64,000 nt of DNA from Micromonospora sp. RHAY321 (GTDB lineage Bacteria > Actinomycetota > Actinomycetes > Mycobacteriales > Micromonosporaceae): assembly GCF_023896955.1 (NCBI RefSeq), contig NZ_JAMHIW010000018.1:56250-120249 (forward strand). Direction: 5' to 3'. The notes beneath the pieces are model-generated. The model saw only the letters and a program-made list of their open reading frames with translations, searched no databases and was not told the origin of the DNA. The stretch's first letter is position 1. Each line of letters opens with the position of its first letter. This document shows positions 52,750 through 60,795 of the stretch, piece by piece. The position numbers and the translations under genes were made by a program.

Positions 52750-54033
52750 TCAGACCTGCCGTAGCTCGGCCGGACCGGCATCGATCCCAGCCGGCGGCAG
52801 TGTCGCCAGCAGGTCGTCCGGTGGACTGGCGGGCAGCCGGAGGGTGAACGTCGATCCACCACCAAGAGTGCTCGACACCTCCACCCGTCCGCCATGGTTG
52901 CTCGCGATGTGTTTGACGATGGCCAGGCCGAGCCCGGTGCCGCCGGTGGCACGCGAGCGGGCCTGGTCGGCCCGGTAGAACCGTTCGAAGACCCGGTCCA
53001 CGTCCGTCGGGGCGATGCCGATGCCCTGGTCGGCGACGGCGATCTCGACGTGCTCGTCGTCGCCACGGGTGGTGACCCGTACCGTGGTGTCCTCGCCCGA
53101 GTAGTTGATGGCGTTCTCCACCAGGTTCGCCACCGCAGTGGCGAGTTGGGTGTCGCTGCCGTACGCGGTGAGGCCGCGCTCGCCGGTCACCGTCACCTCG
53201 ACGCCCCGGGCCGAGGCGGCGGTGCGGGTCCGGTCGACCACCTCGGCGATCACCCAGTCCAGCGCGACCGGCTCCGGTGGCGGCTGCGGCTCGGCGCCCT
53301 GCAACCGGGTCAGCTCCAGCAACTCCTGCACCAGCCGGCCCAGCCGGGTCGACTCGTGCTGGATCCGTTCGGCGAACCGGCGGGCGGCGACCAGGTCCTC
53401 GGAGAGGTCGGGCGTCGAGGCGTCGGCCGGCTCGGTGGCGTCCAGCAGCGCCTCGGCGAGCAGCTGGAGTGCCCCGATGGGGGTCTTGAGCTCGTGACTG
53501 ACGTTGGCCACGAAGTCACGTCGCACCCGGGCCAGCCGGTGCGACTCGGTCACGTCGACCGCCTCCACGGCGATGAAGCCGCTGCCGAGACCCATGGCCC
53601 GCAGGTGCACGCCGAGCGGGTTCTCCCCCGCGCTGTCGCGACCCCGGGGCAGGTCCAGCTCGATCTCGCGCCGCACCCCGGTGCGCCGCACCTGGCCGGC
53701 GAGAGTACGGATCAACGGGTGCGCGGCGATCGAACCTGGCGTGCTGCCGGTGCGCAGCAGACCCATCGCGCGTGCGGCCGGGTTGATCAGCACCGGCTCG
53801 TCGTCGTTGTCCAGCACCACGACACCGGCCCGGAGCGAGTCGATCGTCCGGCGGCCGAGCCCGGCCTGCTGCTCGTCGGCTATCGCGGGCCTCCCCCTGC
53901 TCCAGCGGGAGCGTGCGCTCCCCGATGACGTGGAGCGACCGTCCCGCGTCGGCAGGAACCGGGGCAGCAGGAGACCGGCGGCCAACCCGGCCACCAACGC
54001 CACGGCCACCACGACCGCCACCGCCCACTCCAC
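52750..54033 (-). CDS. senX3: Sensor histidine kinase SenX3 (PhoR-type)
   Basis: This is 427 aa from GTG 54033, with one N-terminal span (VAVVVAVALVAGLAAGLLLP), a PAS domain (about 60-165: LRAGVVVLDNDDEPVLINPAARAMGL), phospho-His in FVANVSHELKTPIGAL (about H180) and ATPase boxes NLVENAINYS, DQGIGIAPTDVDRVFERFYR and GGTGLGLAIVKHIA. There is no second span, as in mycobacterial SenX3, so phosphate state is sensed through PstSCAB/PhoU rather than an external domain. regX3 starts 22 bp downstream. The divergent phoU and shared PHO-box-like region support joint control. Confidence 0.96.
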   Translation of the reverse strand: MEWAVAVVVAVALVAGLAAGLLLPRFLPTRDGRSTSSGSARSRWSRGRPAIADEQQAGLGRRTIDSLRAGVVVLDNDDEPVLINPAARAMGLLRTGSTPGSIAAHPLIRTLAGQVRRTGVRREIELDLPRGRDSAGENPLGVHLRAMGLGSGFIAVEAVDVTESHRLARVRRDFVANVSHELKTPIGALQLLAEALLDATEPADASTPDLSEDLVAARRFAERIQHESTRLGRLVQELLELTRLQGAEPQPPPEPVALDWVIAEVVDRTRTAASARGVEVTVTGERGLTAYGSDTQLATAVANLVENAINYSGEDTTVRVTTRGDDEHVEIAVADQGIGIAPTDVDRVFERFYRADQARSRATGGTGLGLAIVKHIASNHGGRVEVSSTLGGGSTFTLRLPASPPDDLLATLPPAGIDAGPAELRQV

Positions 54034-54083
54034 CCGGCGATCGTAGGGTCATTGTTAACCTGGCTACCACACAGACCGGGACG

Positions 54084-54145
54084 AATCACCCTCACTTTCG
54101 CGAATGTTCACCCTTGCGTCTGGCGTCGTTCACCGGGGTTCATCC
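54084..54145. promoter_or_regulatory. PHO-box-like direct repeats between senX3 and phoU
   Basis: GTTCACC occurs exactly at 54106-54112 and 54128-54134, 22 bp (two 11-bp units) apart. A related AATCACC lies at 54084 in the same 22-bp phase, and GTTCATC at 54138. Streptomyces PhoP binds 11-bp direct repeats of the type GTTCACC-N4. The array lies in the 201-bp gap between divergent senX3 and phoU starts, where the RegX3/PhoP protein is expected to autoregulate. Confidence 0.7.
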
Positions 54146-54234
54146 GGGGTCCGTTCCGCGCCACCTACCGTTGGCGTCGCACCTGCACAACCCCTGCGCC
54201 GGCACCCGCCGGCGGCGACCGACCACAGGACGTG

Positions 54235-54891
54235 ATGATGCGCGACGAGTTCCGGGCCGACCTCCAGATCGTCAGCCAACTGCTGGTGGACATGGCGGAG
54301 GGCGTCCGCGCCGCCATGCGCCAGGCCACGCGGGCCCTGCTCACCGCCGACCGGCAGGCCGCCGAGACGGTCATCGAGCGGGACGCCGAGATCGACGACC
54401 TCTACCGGCACGTGGAGGAGCGGGTCTGTGACCTGCTCGCGCGGCAGGCGCCGGTCGCCTCCGACCTGCGGGCCATGATCACCGCACTGCACGTGGCCGC
54501 CGACCTGGAGCGGATGGGTGACCTCGCCGACCACGTGGCCAAGACCGCGCTGCGCCGGCACCCCTCGCCGGCCGTACCGGCGGAGCTGCGGTCGATCTTC
54601 ACCGAGATGGCGGACATCGCCGACCGGATGGCCGTGAAGATCGGGTCGGTGCTGGCGAAGCCCGACGCCGACCTCGCCGGCGAGCTGGACCGCGACGACG
54701 ACGCGATGGACGAGCTGCACAAGAACCTGTTCGCGGTGCTGCTCGGCGACGACTGGCCGTACGGGGTGGAGACCGCCATCGACGCCACCCTGCTGGGGCG
54801 CTTCTACGAGCGCTTCGCCGACCACGCGGTCAACGCCGGCGAGCACGTGGTCTACCTGATCACCGGACAGACCTCGCCCTCGGCGAGCTGA
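54235..54891 (+). CDS. phoU: Phosphate transport regulator PhoU
   Basis: This is 218 aa from ATG 54235 (AGGA at 54227-54230; ATG 54238 and GTG 54232 are near-equivalent). Two PhoU three-helix repeats are visible with metal-site motifs RDAEIDDLYRHVEERV, DLERMGDLADHVAK, DDDAMDELHKNLF and LGRFYERFADHAVNAGEHVVYL. It connects the PstB transporter state to the SenX3 kinase to hold the phosphate regulon off when phosphate is plentiful. Divergent orientation to senX3-regX3 mirrors Streptomyces phoU-phoRP. Confidence 0.96.
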   Translation: MMRDEFRADLQIVSQLLVDMAEGVRAAMRQATRALLTADRQAAETVIERDAEIDDLYRHVEERVCDLLARQAPVASDLRAMITALHVAADLERMGDLADHVAKTALRRHPSPAVPAELRSIFTEMADIADRMAVKIGSVLAKPDADLAGELDRDDDAMDELHKNLFAVLLGDDWPYGVETAIDATLLGRFYERFADHAVNAGEHVVYLITGQTSPSAS

Positions 54892-54900
54892 TCCAGGCAG

Positions 54901-54935
54901 AACGACGGCCCCCGGGATCCCCGGGGGCCGTCGTT
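54901..54935. terminator. Bidirectional terminator between phoU and phosphoglycerate mutase
   Basis: A perfect 16-bp stem (AACGACGGCCCCCGGG with CCCGGGGGCCGTCGTT) with a 3-nt loop is followed by TTCGC on one side and preceded by A-rich bases on the other. It serves both convergent genes. Confidence 0.9.
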
Positions 54936-54941
54936 TTCGCC

Positions 54942-55709
54942 TCAGCGGCCCTGGTTGGCCACGGCGGCGGCGGCCGCCTTGGCGGCGGTCGGGTCAAGGT
55001 ACGTGCCGCCCAGGGTGAGCGGACGCAGTTGCGGGTCGAGGTCGTAGCGCAGCGGGATGCCGGTCGGGATGTTCAGCTTGGCGATCGCCTCGTCGGAGAT
55101 CTGGTCGAGGTGCTTGACCAGGGCGCGCAGCGAGTTGCCGTGCGCGGCCACCAGCACCGTCCGGCCGGCCAGGATGTCCGGCACGATGGAGTCGTACCAG
55201 TACGGCAGCATCCGCTCGACGACGTCCTTGAGGCACTCGGTGCGCGGCATCAGCTCGGTCGGCAGCAGCGCGTACCGCGGGTCGCCCACCTGCGACCACT
55301 CGTCGTCGTCGGCGATCGGCGGCGGCGGGGTGTCGTACGACCGGCGCCAGAGCATGAACTGCTCCTCGCCGTACTCGTCCAGGGTCTGCTTCTTGTTCTT
55401 GCCCTGCAGGGCGCCGTAGTGCCGCTCGTTGAGCCGCCACGACCGGCGCACCGCGATCCAGTGCCGGTCGGCGGCGTTGAGCGCCAGCTCGGCCGTGCGG
55501 ATCGCCCGGCGCATCACGCTGGTGTGCACGACGTCCGGCAGCAGGCTGTGCTCGCGCATCAGCTCGCCACCGCGGCGTGCCTCACCCTCGCCCTTCTCGG
55601 TCAGGTCGACGTCCACCCAGCCGGTGAAGAGGTTCTTGGCGTTCCAGTCGCTCTCACCGTGTCGCAGCAGGACCAGCGTCCCGACGGTGGGCCCCTCGCT
55701 CGCAGTCAT
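54942..55709 (-). CDS. gpmA: 2,3-bisphosphoglycerate-dependent phosphoglycerate mutase
   Basis: This is 255 aa from ATG 55709 (an upstream in-frame GTG extension lacks conservation). The phospho-His motif is LVLLRHGESDWNAKNLFTGWVDVDLTEKG, followed by RRSWRLNERHYGALQGKNKKQT and second His block VLVAAHGNSLRALVKHLD. It interconverts 3- and 2-phosphoglycerate in glycolysis and gluconeogenesis. The gene next to senX3-regX3-phoU is the same as mycobacterial gpm1 (Rv0489). An Ala-rich C-terminal tail is slightly longer than E. coli GpmA. Confidence 0.96.
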   Translation of the reverse strand: MTASEGPTVGTLVLLRHGESDWNAKNLFTGWVDVDLTEKGEGEARRGGELMREHSLLPDVVHTSVMRRAIRTAELALNAADRHWIAVRRSWRLNERHYGALQGKNKKQTLDEYGEEQFMLWRRSYDTPPPPIADDDEWSQVGDPRYALLPTELMPRTECLKDVVERMLPYWYDSIVPDILAGRTVLVAAHGNSLRALVKHLDQISDEAIAKLNIPTGIPLRYDLDPQLRPLTLGGTYLDPTAAKAAAAAVANQGR

Positions 55710-55862
55710 GCCGATCATCCTGCCCCACCCGGAGACGGAACACGCGGGCACCCGTCGTGACGACCACCACGTGAAAAAGCGGGTGACCTGCGGATCCGCC
55801 CACCACTAGGGTTGTAAGGCGCTGTAGTCACATCGGTCATTACTTGCAAGCGGGGGCGCCAC

Positions 55863-57152
55863 GTGCGGACGATGCGGAGTTGGTTCCGGGACACCACCGG
55901 CGGCCTGCCGACCACCTTCTGGTACCTGTGGACCGGCACCCTGATCAACCGGCTCGGCTCGTTCGTCCTCGTCTTCCTCGCCATCTACCTGACCCAGGAA
56001 CGTGGCTTCTCCGCCTCCCAGGCCGGCCTGGTGCTCGGCCTGTGGGGCGTGGGTGGCGCGATCGGTACCACCGCGGGCGGCACACTGGCCGACCGGTGGG
56101 GTCGGCGACCCACGTTGCTCACCGCCCACGTGGGCGCGGCCGCCATGATGCTGGGCCTCGGACTGGCCCGGGAGCTCTGGGCCGTGGCGCTGGGTGCGTT
56201 CCTGCTCGGCATGTTCGCCGAGGCCGCCCGGCCGGCGTTCGGCGCCATGATGATCGACGTGGTGCCGGCGAAGGACCGCCTGCGCGCCTTCTCGCTCAAC
56301 TACTGGGCGATCAACCTGGGCTTCGCCTGCGCCGCCATCCTCGCCGGCCTCGCCGCCCAGGCCGACTACCTGCTGCTGTTCGTGGTCGACGCGGCCACCA
56401 TGCTGGTCACCGCGCTGATCATCTTCGTGAAGGTGCCGGAGACCCGGCAGAACGGGATCGCCGTCACCCCCGGGGCGAACGCCCCGCGCGGCGCCCTGCG
56501 CACCATCCTCACCGACCGGGTCTATCTCGGCTTCGTGGCGCTGAACCTGTTCGCCGCACTGGTGTTCCTCCAGCACATCTCGATGCTGCCGATCGCCATG
56601 GCCGACGACGGCCTCAGCCCGGCCACCTACGGCACGGTGATCGCGCTCAACGGGGTGCTGATCGTGGTCGGTCAGCTCTTCGTGCCCCGACTGATCCGGG
56701 GCCGGAGCCGCTCGCACGTGCTCGCCCTGGCCGCCGTGGTGATGGGCGTCGGGTTCGGGCTGACCGCCTTCGCCGGCACCCCCTGGTTCTACGGGCTGAC
56801 CGTGCTGATCTGGACGGTCGGCGAGATGCTGAACTCGCCGTCCAACTCCACCCTGATCGCCGAACTGTCCCCCGCCGAGCTGCGCGGCCGCTACCAGGGC
56901 GTCTTCTCCCTCTCCTGGCAGATCGCCGGGGCGGGCGCGCCGATCCTCGGCGGCCTGGTGCGCGAGCACGCCGGCAACGACACCCTCTGGTACGGGTGCG
57001 CCGCCATCGGCGTCCTGACCGCGGTGGCCCACCTGGTGTCCGGCCCGGCGCGCGAGCGTCGCGCGACCGCGCTGCGTCGCTCCGGCGAGGCACTGGCACC
57101 GGTGAGCACCACCCGTCCGTCGGCGTCGCAGCCCGCCGAGGCCACCGCCTGA
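55863..57152 (+). CDS. MFS transporter (paralogue 1)
   Basis: This is 429 aa from GTG 55863. Twelve spans begin with TTFWYLWTGTLINRLGSFVLVFLAIYL; the MFS loop 2-3 motif is GTLADRWGRRPTLL and the corresponding second-half loop is PRLIRGRSRSHVLALAAV. The N-terminal WFRDTTGGLPTTFWYLWTGTLINR is nearly repeated in the next gene. Substrate unknown; distant similarity to sugar or drug efflux MFS. It has its own upstream region (divergent from gpmA) and ends 118 bp before paralogue 2. Confidence 0.92.
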   Translation: MRTMRSWFRDTTGGLPTTFWYLWTGTLINRLGSFVLVFLAIYLTQERGFSASQAGLVLGLWGVGGAIGTTAGGTLADRWGRRPTLLTAHVGAAAMMLGLGLARELWAVALGAFLLGMFAEAARPAFGAMMIDVVPAKDRLRAFSLNYWAINLGFACAAILAGLAAQADYLLLFVVDAATMLVTALIIFVKVPETRQNGIAVTPGANAPRGALRTILTDRVYLGFVALNLFAALVFLQHISMLPIAMADDGLSPATYGTVIALNGVLIVVGQLFVPRLIRGRSRSHVLALAAVVMGVGFGLTAFAGTPWFYGLTVLIWTVGEMLNSPSNSTLIAELSPAELRGRYQGVFSLSWQIAGAGAPILGGLVREHAGNDTLWYGCAAIGVLTAVAHLVSGPARERRATALRRSGEALAPVSTTRPSASQPAEATA

Positions 57153-57220
57153 CCGGTGGCCCCGTCGCTGTGACGAACCGCCCATGATCAGGTAATCGAC
57201 TGGCGGGACCGGGCCCGAGT

Positions 57221-57253
57221 TCCTACCGTTCAGGAGAAACGGTTAGGAAACCG
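57221..57253 (+). promoter_or_regulatory. Overlapping inverted repeats before MFS paralogue 2
   Basis: CCTACCGTT (57222-57230) faces AACGGTTAGG (57238-57247), an inverted repeat with one extra base in the right arm. A second exact dyad CGGTT-AGGA-AACCG occupies 57240-57253. They sit just ahead of the GGGAGG ribosome site of the gene at 57271, so they could be an operator or leader structure. Confidence 0.4.
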
Positions 57254-57270
57254 AACTGTCGGGAGGTCGG

Positions 57271-58566
57271 GTGCACGCCCTGCGGCGCTGGTGGCACGAC
57301 ACCGCGGGTGGGCTCCCCGCCACCTTCTGGTACCTCTGGGCCGGCCTTCTCATCAACCGGGCCGGCGCGTTCGCCATGTTGTTCCTGTCGCTGTACCTCA
57401 CCGACGCCCGCGGGGCCAGCGAGTCACTGGCCGGCACGGTGGTCGGCGCGTACGGGGCTGGCGGGGCGGCTGGTGTGCTGCTCGGTGGGGTGCTGGCCGA
57501 CCGGTGGGGTCGTCGGGCGACCCTGCTCGCCGCGCACCTGGTCACCGCCGGTCTGATGGTGGCGCTGGCCTTCAGCCGACACCTCGTGCTGATCGCGGTG
57601 CTCTCCGCGCTGGTCGGCGTGGTGCACTCGATGCCGAGCCCCGCCTTCGTCGCGGCGATCGTCGACGTGGTGCCCGCCGAGCGCCGCTCACGCGCGTTCA
57701 ACCTCCAGTTCTGGGCGTTCAACCTGGGCATGGCGGTCGCCTCGCTGCTCGCCGGGGTGCTGGCCGAGGCGAGCTTCACCGCACTCTTCCTGGTCGACGC
57801 GGGCGCCACCCTGGCCGCTGCCGCCGTGATCGCCTGGAAGGTCCCGGAGACCCTGCGGCGGACCGCGCCGACGGTCGACCTGCCCCCGCCTACCCGGACG
57901 GCGTCAGGTGCGGTCCGGCCCCGGCGACCGGGCCTGCACACGGCGCTCACCGACCGGACCTTCCTGGTCTTCGTCGGGCTCACCTTCGTACTGGCCGTGC
58001 TCACGCTGCAGACCTCCACGATCATGCCGTTGGCCATGCGCGCGGACGGTCTGGGCCCGTCGGCGTACGGGCTGGTGGTGGCGCTCGGCGGAGCGCTGAT
58101 CGTGCTCGGGCAACTGTTCGTGCCCCGGCTGATCGACCGGCACCGCAAGCACGTCGTGCTGGCCGCCTCCACCGCCCTGCTCGCGCTGGGCTTCGGCGTG
58201 CTCGCCGTCGCCGACGAACTGGCCGTCTACCTGGGAGCGGCGGTCGTCTGGACGGTCGGCTCGATGCTCGCCGCCCCGCCCAACGCGCAGATCAACGCGG
58301 ATCTGGCACCGCCGCAGCTGCGTGCGCGGTACCAGTCGGTCTTCTACCTGACGTTCCCGGCCGCGGCGTTCGTGGCACCCACGCTCGGCGGGGTGAGCCT
58401 GCAGTACCTCGGCGACCGGCACTGGTTGATCATCGGCGGGCTCGGCCTGCTGGCCGCGTTCGGCCACCTGCTCGCCGGGCCTCCCCGGGAGCGCCACGTC
58501 GCCGCACTGCGCCGGGCCACCGACCGCGAGCCGGCACCATCTGCCGACCACGCGCCGGCCCGGTGA
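57271..58566 (+). CDS. MFS transporter (paralogue 2)
   Basis: This is 431 aa from GTG 57271 with GGGAGG upstream. It is paralogous to the previous gene across its length: RRWWHDTAGGLPATFWYLWAGLLINRAGAFAMLFLSLYLTDARG, GVLADRWGRRATLLAAHL, FVPRLIDRHRKHVVLAAS and TVGSMLAAPPNAQINADLAPPQLRARYQSVF are collinear with the first copy. The two are tandem duplicates that have diverged considerably. A substrate cannot be assigned; no regulator gene is adjacent. A perfect hairpin follows the stop. Confidence 0.92.
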   Translation: MHALRRWWHDTAGGLPATFWYLWAGLLINRAGAFAMLFLSLYLTDARGASESLAGTVVGAYGAGGAAGVLLGGVLADRWGRRATLLAAHLVTAGLMVALAFSRHLVLIAVLSALVGVVHSMPSPAFVAAIVDVVPAERRSRAFNLQFWAFNLGMAVASLLAGVLAEASFTALFLVDAGATLAAAAVIAWKVPETLRRTAPTVDLPPPTRTASGAVRPRRPGLHTALTDRTFLVFVGLTFVLAVLTLQTSTIMPLAMRADGLGPSAYGLVVALGGALIVLGQLFVPRLIDRHRKHVVLAASTALLALGFGVLAVADELAVYLGAAVVWTVGSMLAAPPNAQINADLAPPQLRARYQSVFYLTFPAAAFVAPTLGGVSLQYLGDRHWLIIGGLGLLAAFGHLLAGPPRERHVAALRRATDREPAPSADHAPAR

Positions 58567-58952
58567 TCCCCCGCCCGGGGGGTACGACATACGCAAAGCG
58601 CCCACCACGTCCCAAAGGTCGTGGTGGGCGCCCGCCGGTGGGGCCGGCGGCGGCGGGCAACACTCACCCCCGTAAGCGTCGCCCGCTCGCGCCGCCGGTC
58701 CAAACAGGTGGGCACCGTCCCCCAACGGTTGGTCCACCCGTCCCCTCGCGCCTCGCCTGGTGCGCGGATCTGATCGATCCGCCGCTCCCCCGAACGTTTC
58801 CAAGCGTGGCGCGGTGCAATAAAGTTAGTTCGCCCGGATTCTGGATTCAACCCAGACCAGCTGTCTCGCCGGTCACAACTGGTGAGTATCCCCAGTTCGG
58901 GCCTCGGTCTCTGGCAACAGCGGCATACCCCTCGGGCATTCCCGCAAACACC
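58567..58952. other. Intergenic region between MFS paralogue 2 and the H1-like gene
   Basis: This 386-bp convergent gap has a terminator near its left edge. From about 58800 to 58870 the composition turns AT-richer (AATAAAGTTAGTT, GATTCTGGATTC), unusual here. I find no ORF with coding character, no tRNA-like fold and no mobile-element ends. It may be simply non-coding or hold a small unannotated RNA. Confidence 0.4.
58598..58631 (+). terminator. Terminator hairpin after MFS paralogue 2
   Basis: GCGCCCACCACG and CGTGGTGGGCGC form an exact 12-bp stem with a 10-nt loop, 31 bp past the stop codon. Confidence 0.8.
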
Positions 58953-60062
58953 TCAACCGTCCTCCCGATCGGGTGACTCCGTCCGGAAGAAGTTGCTCTG
59001 CCGGCCGTCGCGCATCTGCTCCTGGTAGATCAGGTTCAGCCGGCGCAGATCGAAGGTGTGGAACCACTCATCCCAGGTGATTTCGCGGATCCGGCTGCTC
59101 TCCCGGTAACCGGGGATGTTGAAGGTCAGAACCCCCGCCCGGCCTTCCCGCTCGGTGCCGGCGATGGTCGCCGGCTTCGCACCCCGGTCCGCGGCCCAAC
59201 GCATGATCACGTCATGGTTGGTGGTGATCAGGCTCCGTCCCGGGCGCTCCGGCCGGTCCGTGACCGACGCGATCACCTGCGAGCTGCGCGCCGACCGTTG
59301 CGTGCCCGGACCGGTCCGGATACCGCCAGCCGTCGTACCGCCGGCGGCCGGCCTGCTCGCCGTGGCCCCCTTCGCGGGCGCCGCCCGCTTCGCAGCCGGT
59401 CGCGACGGGGCCTTCTTCGCCGGCGCCTTTCGCGCGGGCGCGGTACGGGCGGTCGTGGCCTTCCGCGCGGGCGCGGTCTTGCGCGCGGCCGCGGTCTTCC
59501 GGGCGGTCGCCGACGTGCGGGCGGTGGTCGACTTCGCCGGCGTTGTCTTCTTCGCAGCGGTCGTCTTCCTGGCCGCCGTCGACTTCGCCGCCGCCGTCTT
59601 CTTTGCCGCCGCCGTCTTTCGCGCGGCGGTCGTGGACTTCGCCGTCGTCTTCTTCGCGGCGGTCGTCTTCTTCGCGGCGGCCCGCTTCGCGGGGGCGCTC
59701 TTGTTCGCCGGCGCGGCCTTCGCGCGGCTCGGCGCCGCCCTGGACGCCGACTTCTTCGTGGTGGCGGCGCGGCCCGCCGACGCCCTGGTGCCGCCGGCCC
59801 GGCCAGCCGGGCCGGTGCTGCGCCGGCCGGCGCCGCCGGACTCGGCCCGCAGCGAGCGCACCAACTGTCTCACCAGGTCGGGCTTGCGCAGTGCGGAGAT
59901 CCCGGAGACCCCCCGCTTGCGTAGCTGCCCGCGGATGTCATCCACCCGCATCCGCGAGATCTCCGACTCGGAAACCCCCGGACTGTTCGGCGTCTGGTTG
60001 CCAGCCTGTCGTTTCGTGGTGGTCGCAGTCCCGCCGCGACCTGAGCTGTTCCGCTGAGCCAT
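58953..60062 (-). CDS. Histone-H1-like nucleoid protein: SAP/Rho-N domain, Ala/Lys tail and conserved C-terminal domain
   Basis: This is 369 aa from ATG 60062. Residues about 32-70 resemble a Rho-N/SAP DNA-binding helix pair (SRMRVDDIRGQLRKRGVSGISALRKPDLVRQLVRSL). Residues about 75-255 are a degenerate repeat of AAKKTTA, AARKTA and APARKA units like histone H1 or HupS tails. Residues about 280-365 form a compact domain (LITTNHDVIMRWAADRGAKPATI, ITWDEWFHTFDLRRLNLIYQEQ) that I recognise from short stand-alone bacterial proteins often mis-named as glucan branching enzyme. The role of that domain is unknown. The architecture predicts a chromatin-associated protein; it lies downstream of mshA-ybjN. 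Confidence 0.82.
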   Translation of the reverse strand: MAQRNSSGRGGTATTTKRQAGNQTPNSPGVSESEISRMRVDDIRGQLRKRGVSGISALRKPDLVRQLVRSLRAESGGAGRRSTGPAGRAGGTRASAGRAATTKKSASRAAPSRAKAAPANKSAPAKRAAAKKTTAAKKTTAKSTTAARKTAAAKKTAAAKSTAARKTTAAKKTTPAKSTTARTSATARKTAAARKTAPARKATTARTAPARKAPAKKAPSRPAAKRAAPAKGATASRPAAGGTTAGGIRTGPGTQRSARSSQVIASVTDRPERPGRSLITTNHDVIMRWAADRGAKPATIAGTEREGRAGVLTFNIPGYRESSRIREITWDEWFHTFDLRRLNLIYQEQMRDGRQSNFFRTESPDREDG

Positions 60063-60222
60063 GCGACGCTCACGCTCCTCGACACTCCGTCCTCGGCGCG
60101 CGGGGGTCCCCTGCCGCACCGCGCGGTGCGGCATACCCGTCAGGAGCGGTCCGAACCTCCAGCCGGCCGGACGACCGACCAGGCCGGGTCGCTGAGCCGG
60201 TCAGGCGTGGCCGGGCAGCCGC

Positions 60223-60738
60223 TCAGGCCGGGTCCGGACCGGAGCCGGAGGGCTGGAAGAGGTGCGTGAACGCGGCCAGGTTGGCGGTGGACTCACCGCG
60301 CTTGACCCGCCACTCGTACTCGCGCCGGATGGAGCTGCCGAAGCCGATCTCCAGCATGGTGTCGAAGGACTCGTCGGCGTACGTGAGCACCGCACCGAGC
60401 AGCCGGTCCAGCTCGTCGGCGTCCACGCCGGCCGGGTTGACCCGCCCGGTCAGGTACACGTCGCCGACCGCGTCGGTGGAGAAGGAGACCGCGTACATCC
60501 GCGCGTTGCGCTGCAACAACCAGGCCCACAGCTCCTCGCGCCGCTCGTCCGGTTGGCGCATCACGAACGCCTCGATGCGCAGCGCGTGCTCGCCGATGAT
60601 CAGGTTGCAGACGGTCTTGAGCTTGTGGGTGCCCGGCAGGGTCACCGCGTACGAGCCTGGACCGGTCGACTCCCAGGCCAGGTCCCGCTCGGCACACACC
60701 GACTCAATCAGGGTCGCAAGATCGCTCTTCGGGCTCAC
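60223..60738 (-). CDS. YbjN-domain protein
   Basis: This is 171 aa from GTG 60738 (GTG 60747 would add three residues). The fold is the YbjN/type III-chaperone-like domain: YAVTLPGTHKLKTVCNLIIGEHALRIEAFVMRQPDE, then LLQRNARMYAVSFSTDAVGDVYLTGRV and VLTYADESFDTMLEIGF. It is the positional equivalent of M. tuberculosis Rv0487, immediately downstream of mshA (57-bp gap, same strand), so probably co-transcribed with it. YbjN proteins are linked to stress tolerance in other bacteria, but the mechanism is unknown. Confidence 0.9.
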   Translation of the reverse strand: MSPKSDLATLIESVCAERDLAWESTGPGSYAVTLPGTHKLKTVCNLIIGEHALRIEAFVMRQPDERREELWAWLLQRNARMYAVSFSTDAVGDVYLTGRVNPAGVDADELDRLLGAVLTYADESFDTMLEIGFGSSIRREYEWRVKRGESTANLAAFTHLFQPSGSGPDPA

Positions 60739-60795
60739 CGGACCCACTCTACGACCGACCCGTCCGGCGCACCGGACGGCGACCGGCGCCCCCGG

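Noticed and set aside
52727..53066. Extended frame upstream of regX3
   Set aside because: It lies within senX3 coding sequence in another frame; RegX3 homology begins at the TTG.
59116..60057. A plus-strand frame encoding a Phe/Ala-rich, apparently hydrophobic 313-aa protein
   Set aside because: It is the reverse complement of the Lys/Ala repeat of the H1-like gene (Lys codons read as Phe), so the membrane-like look is an artefact.
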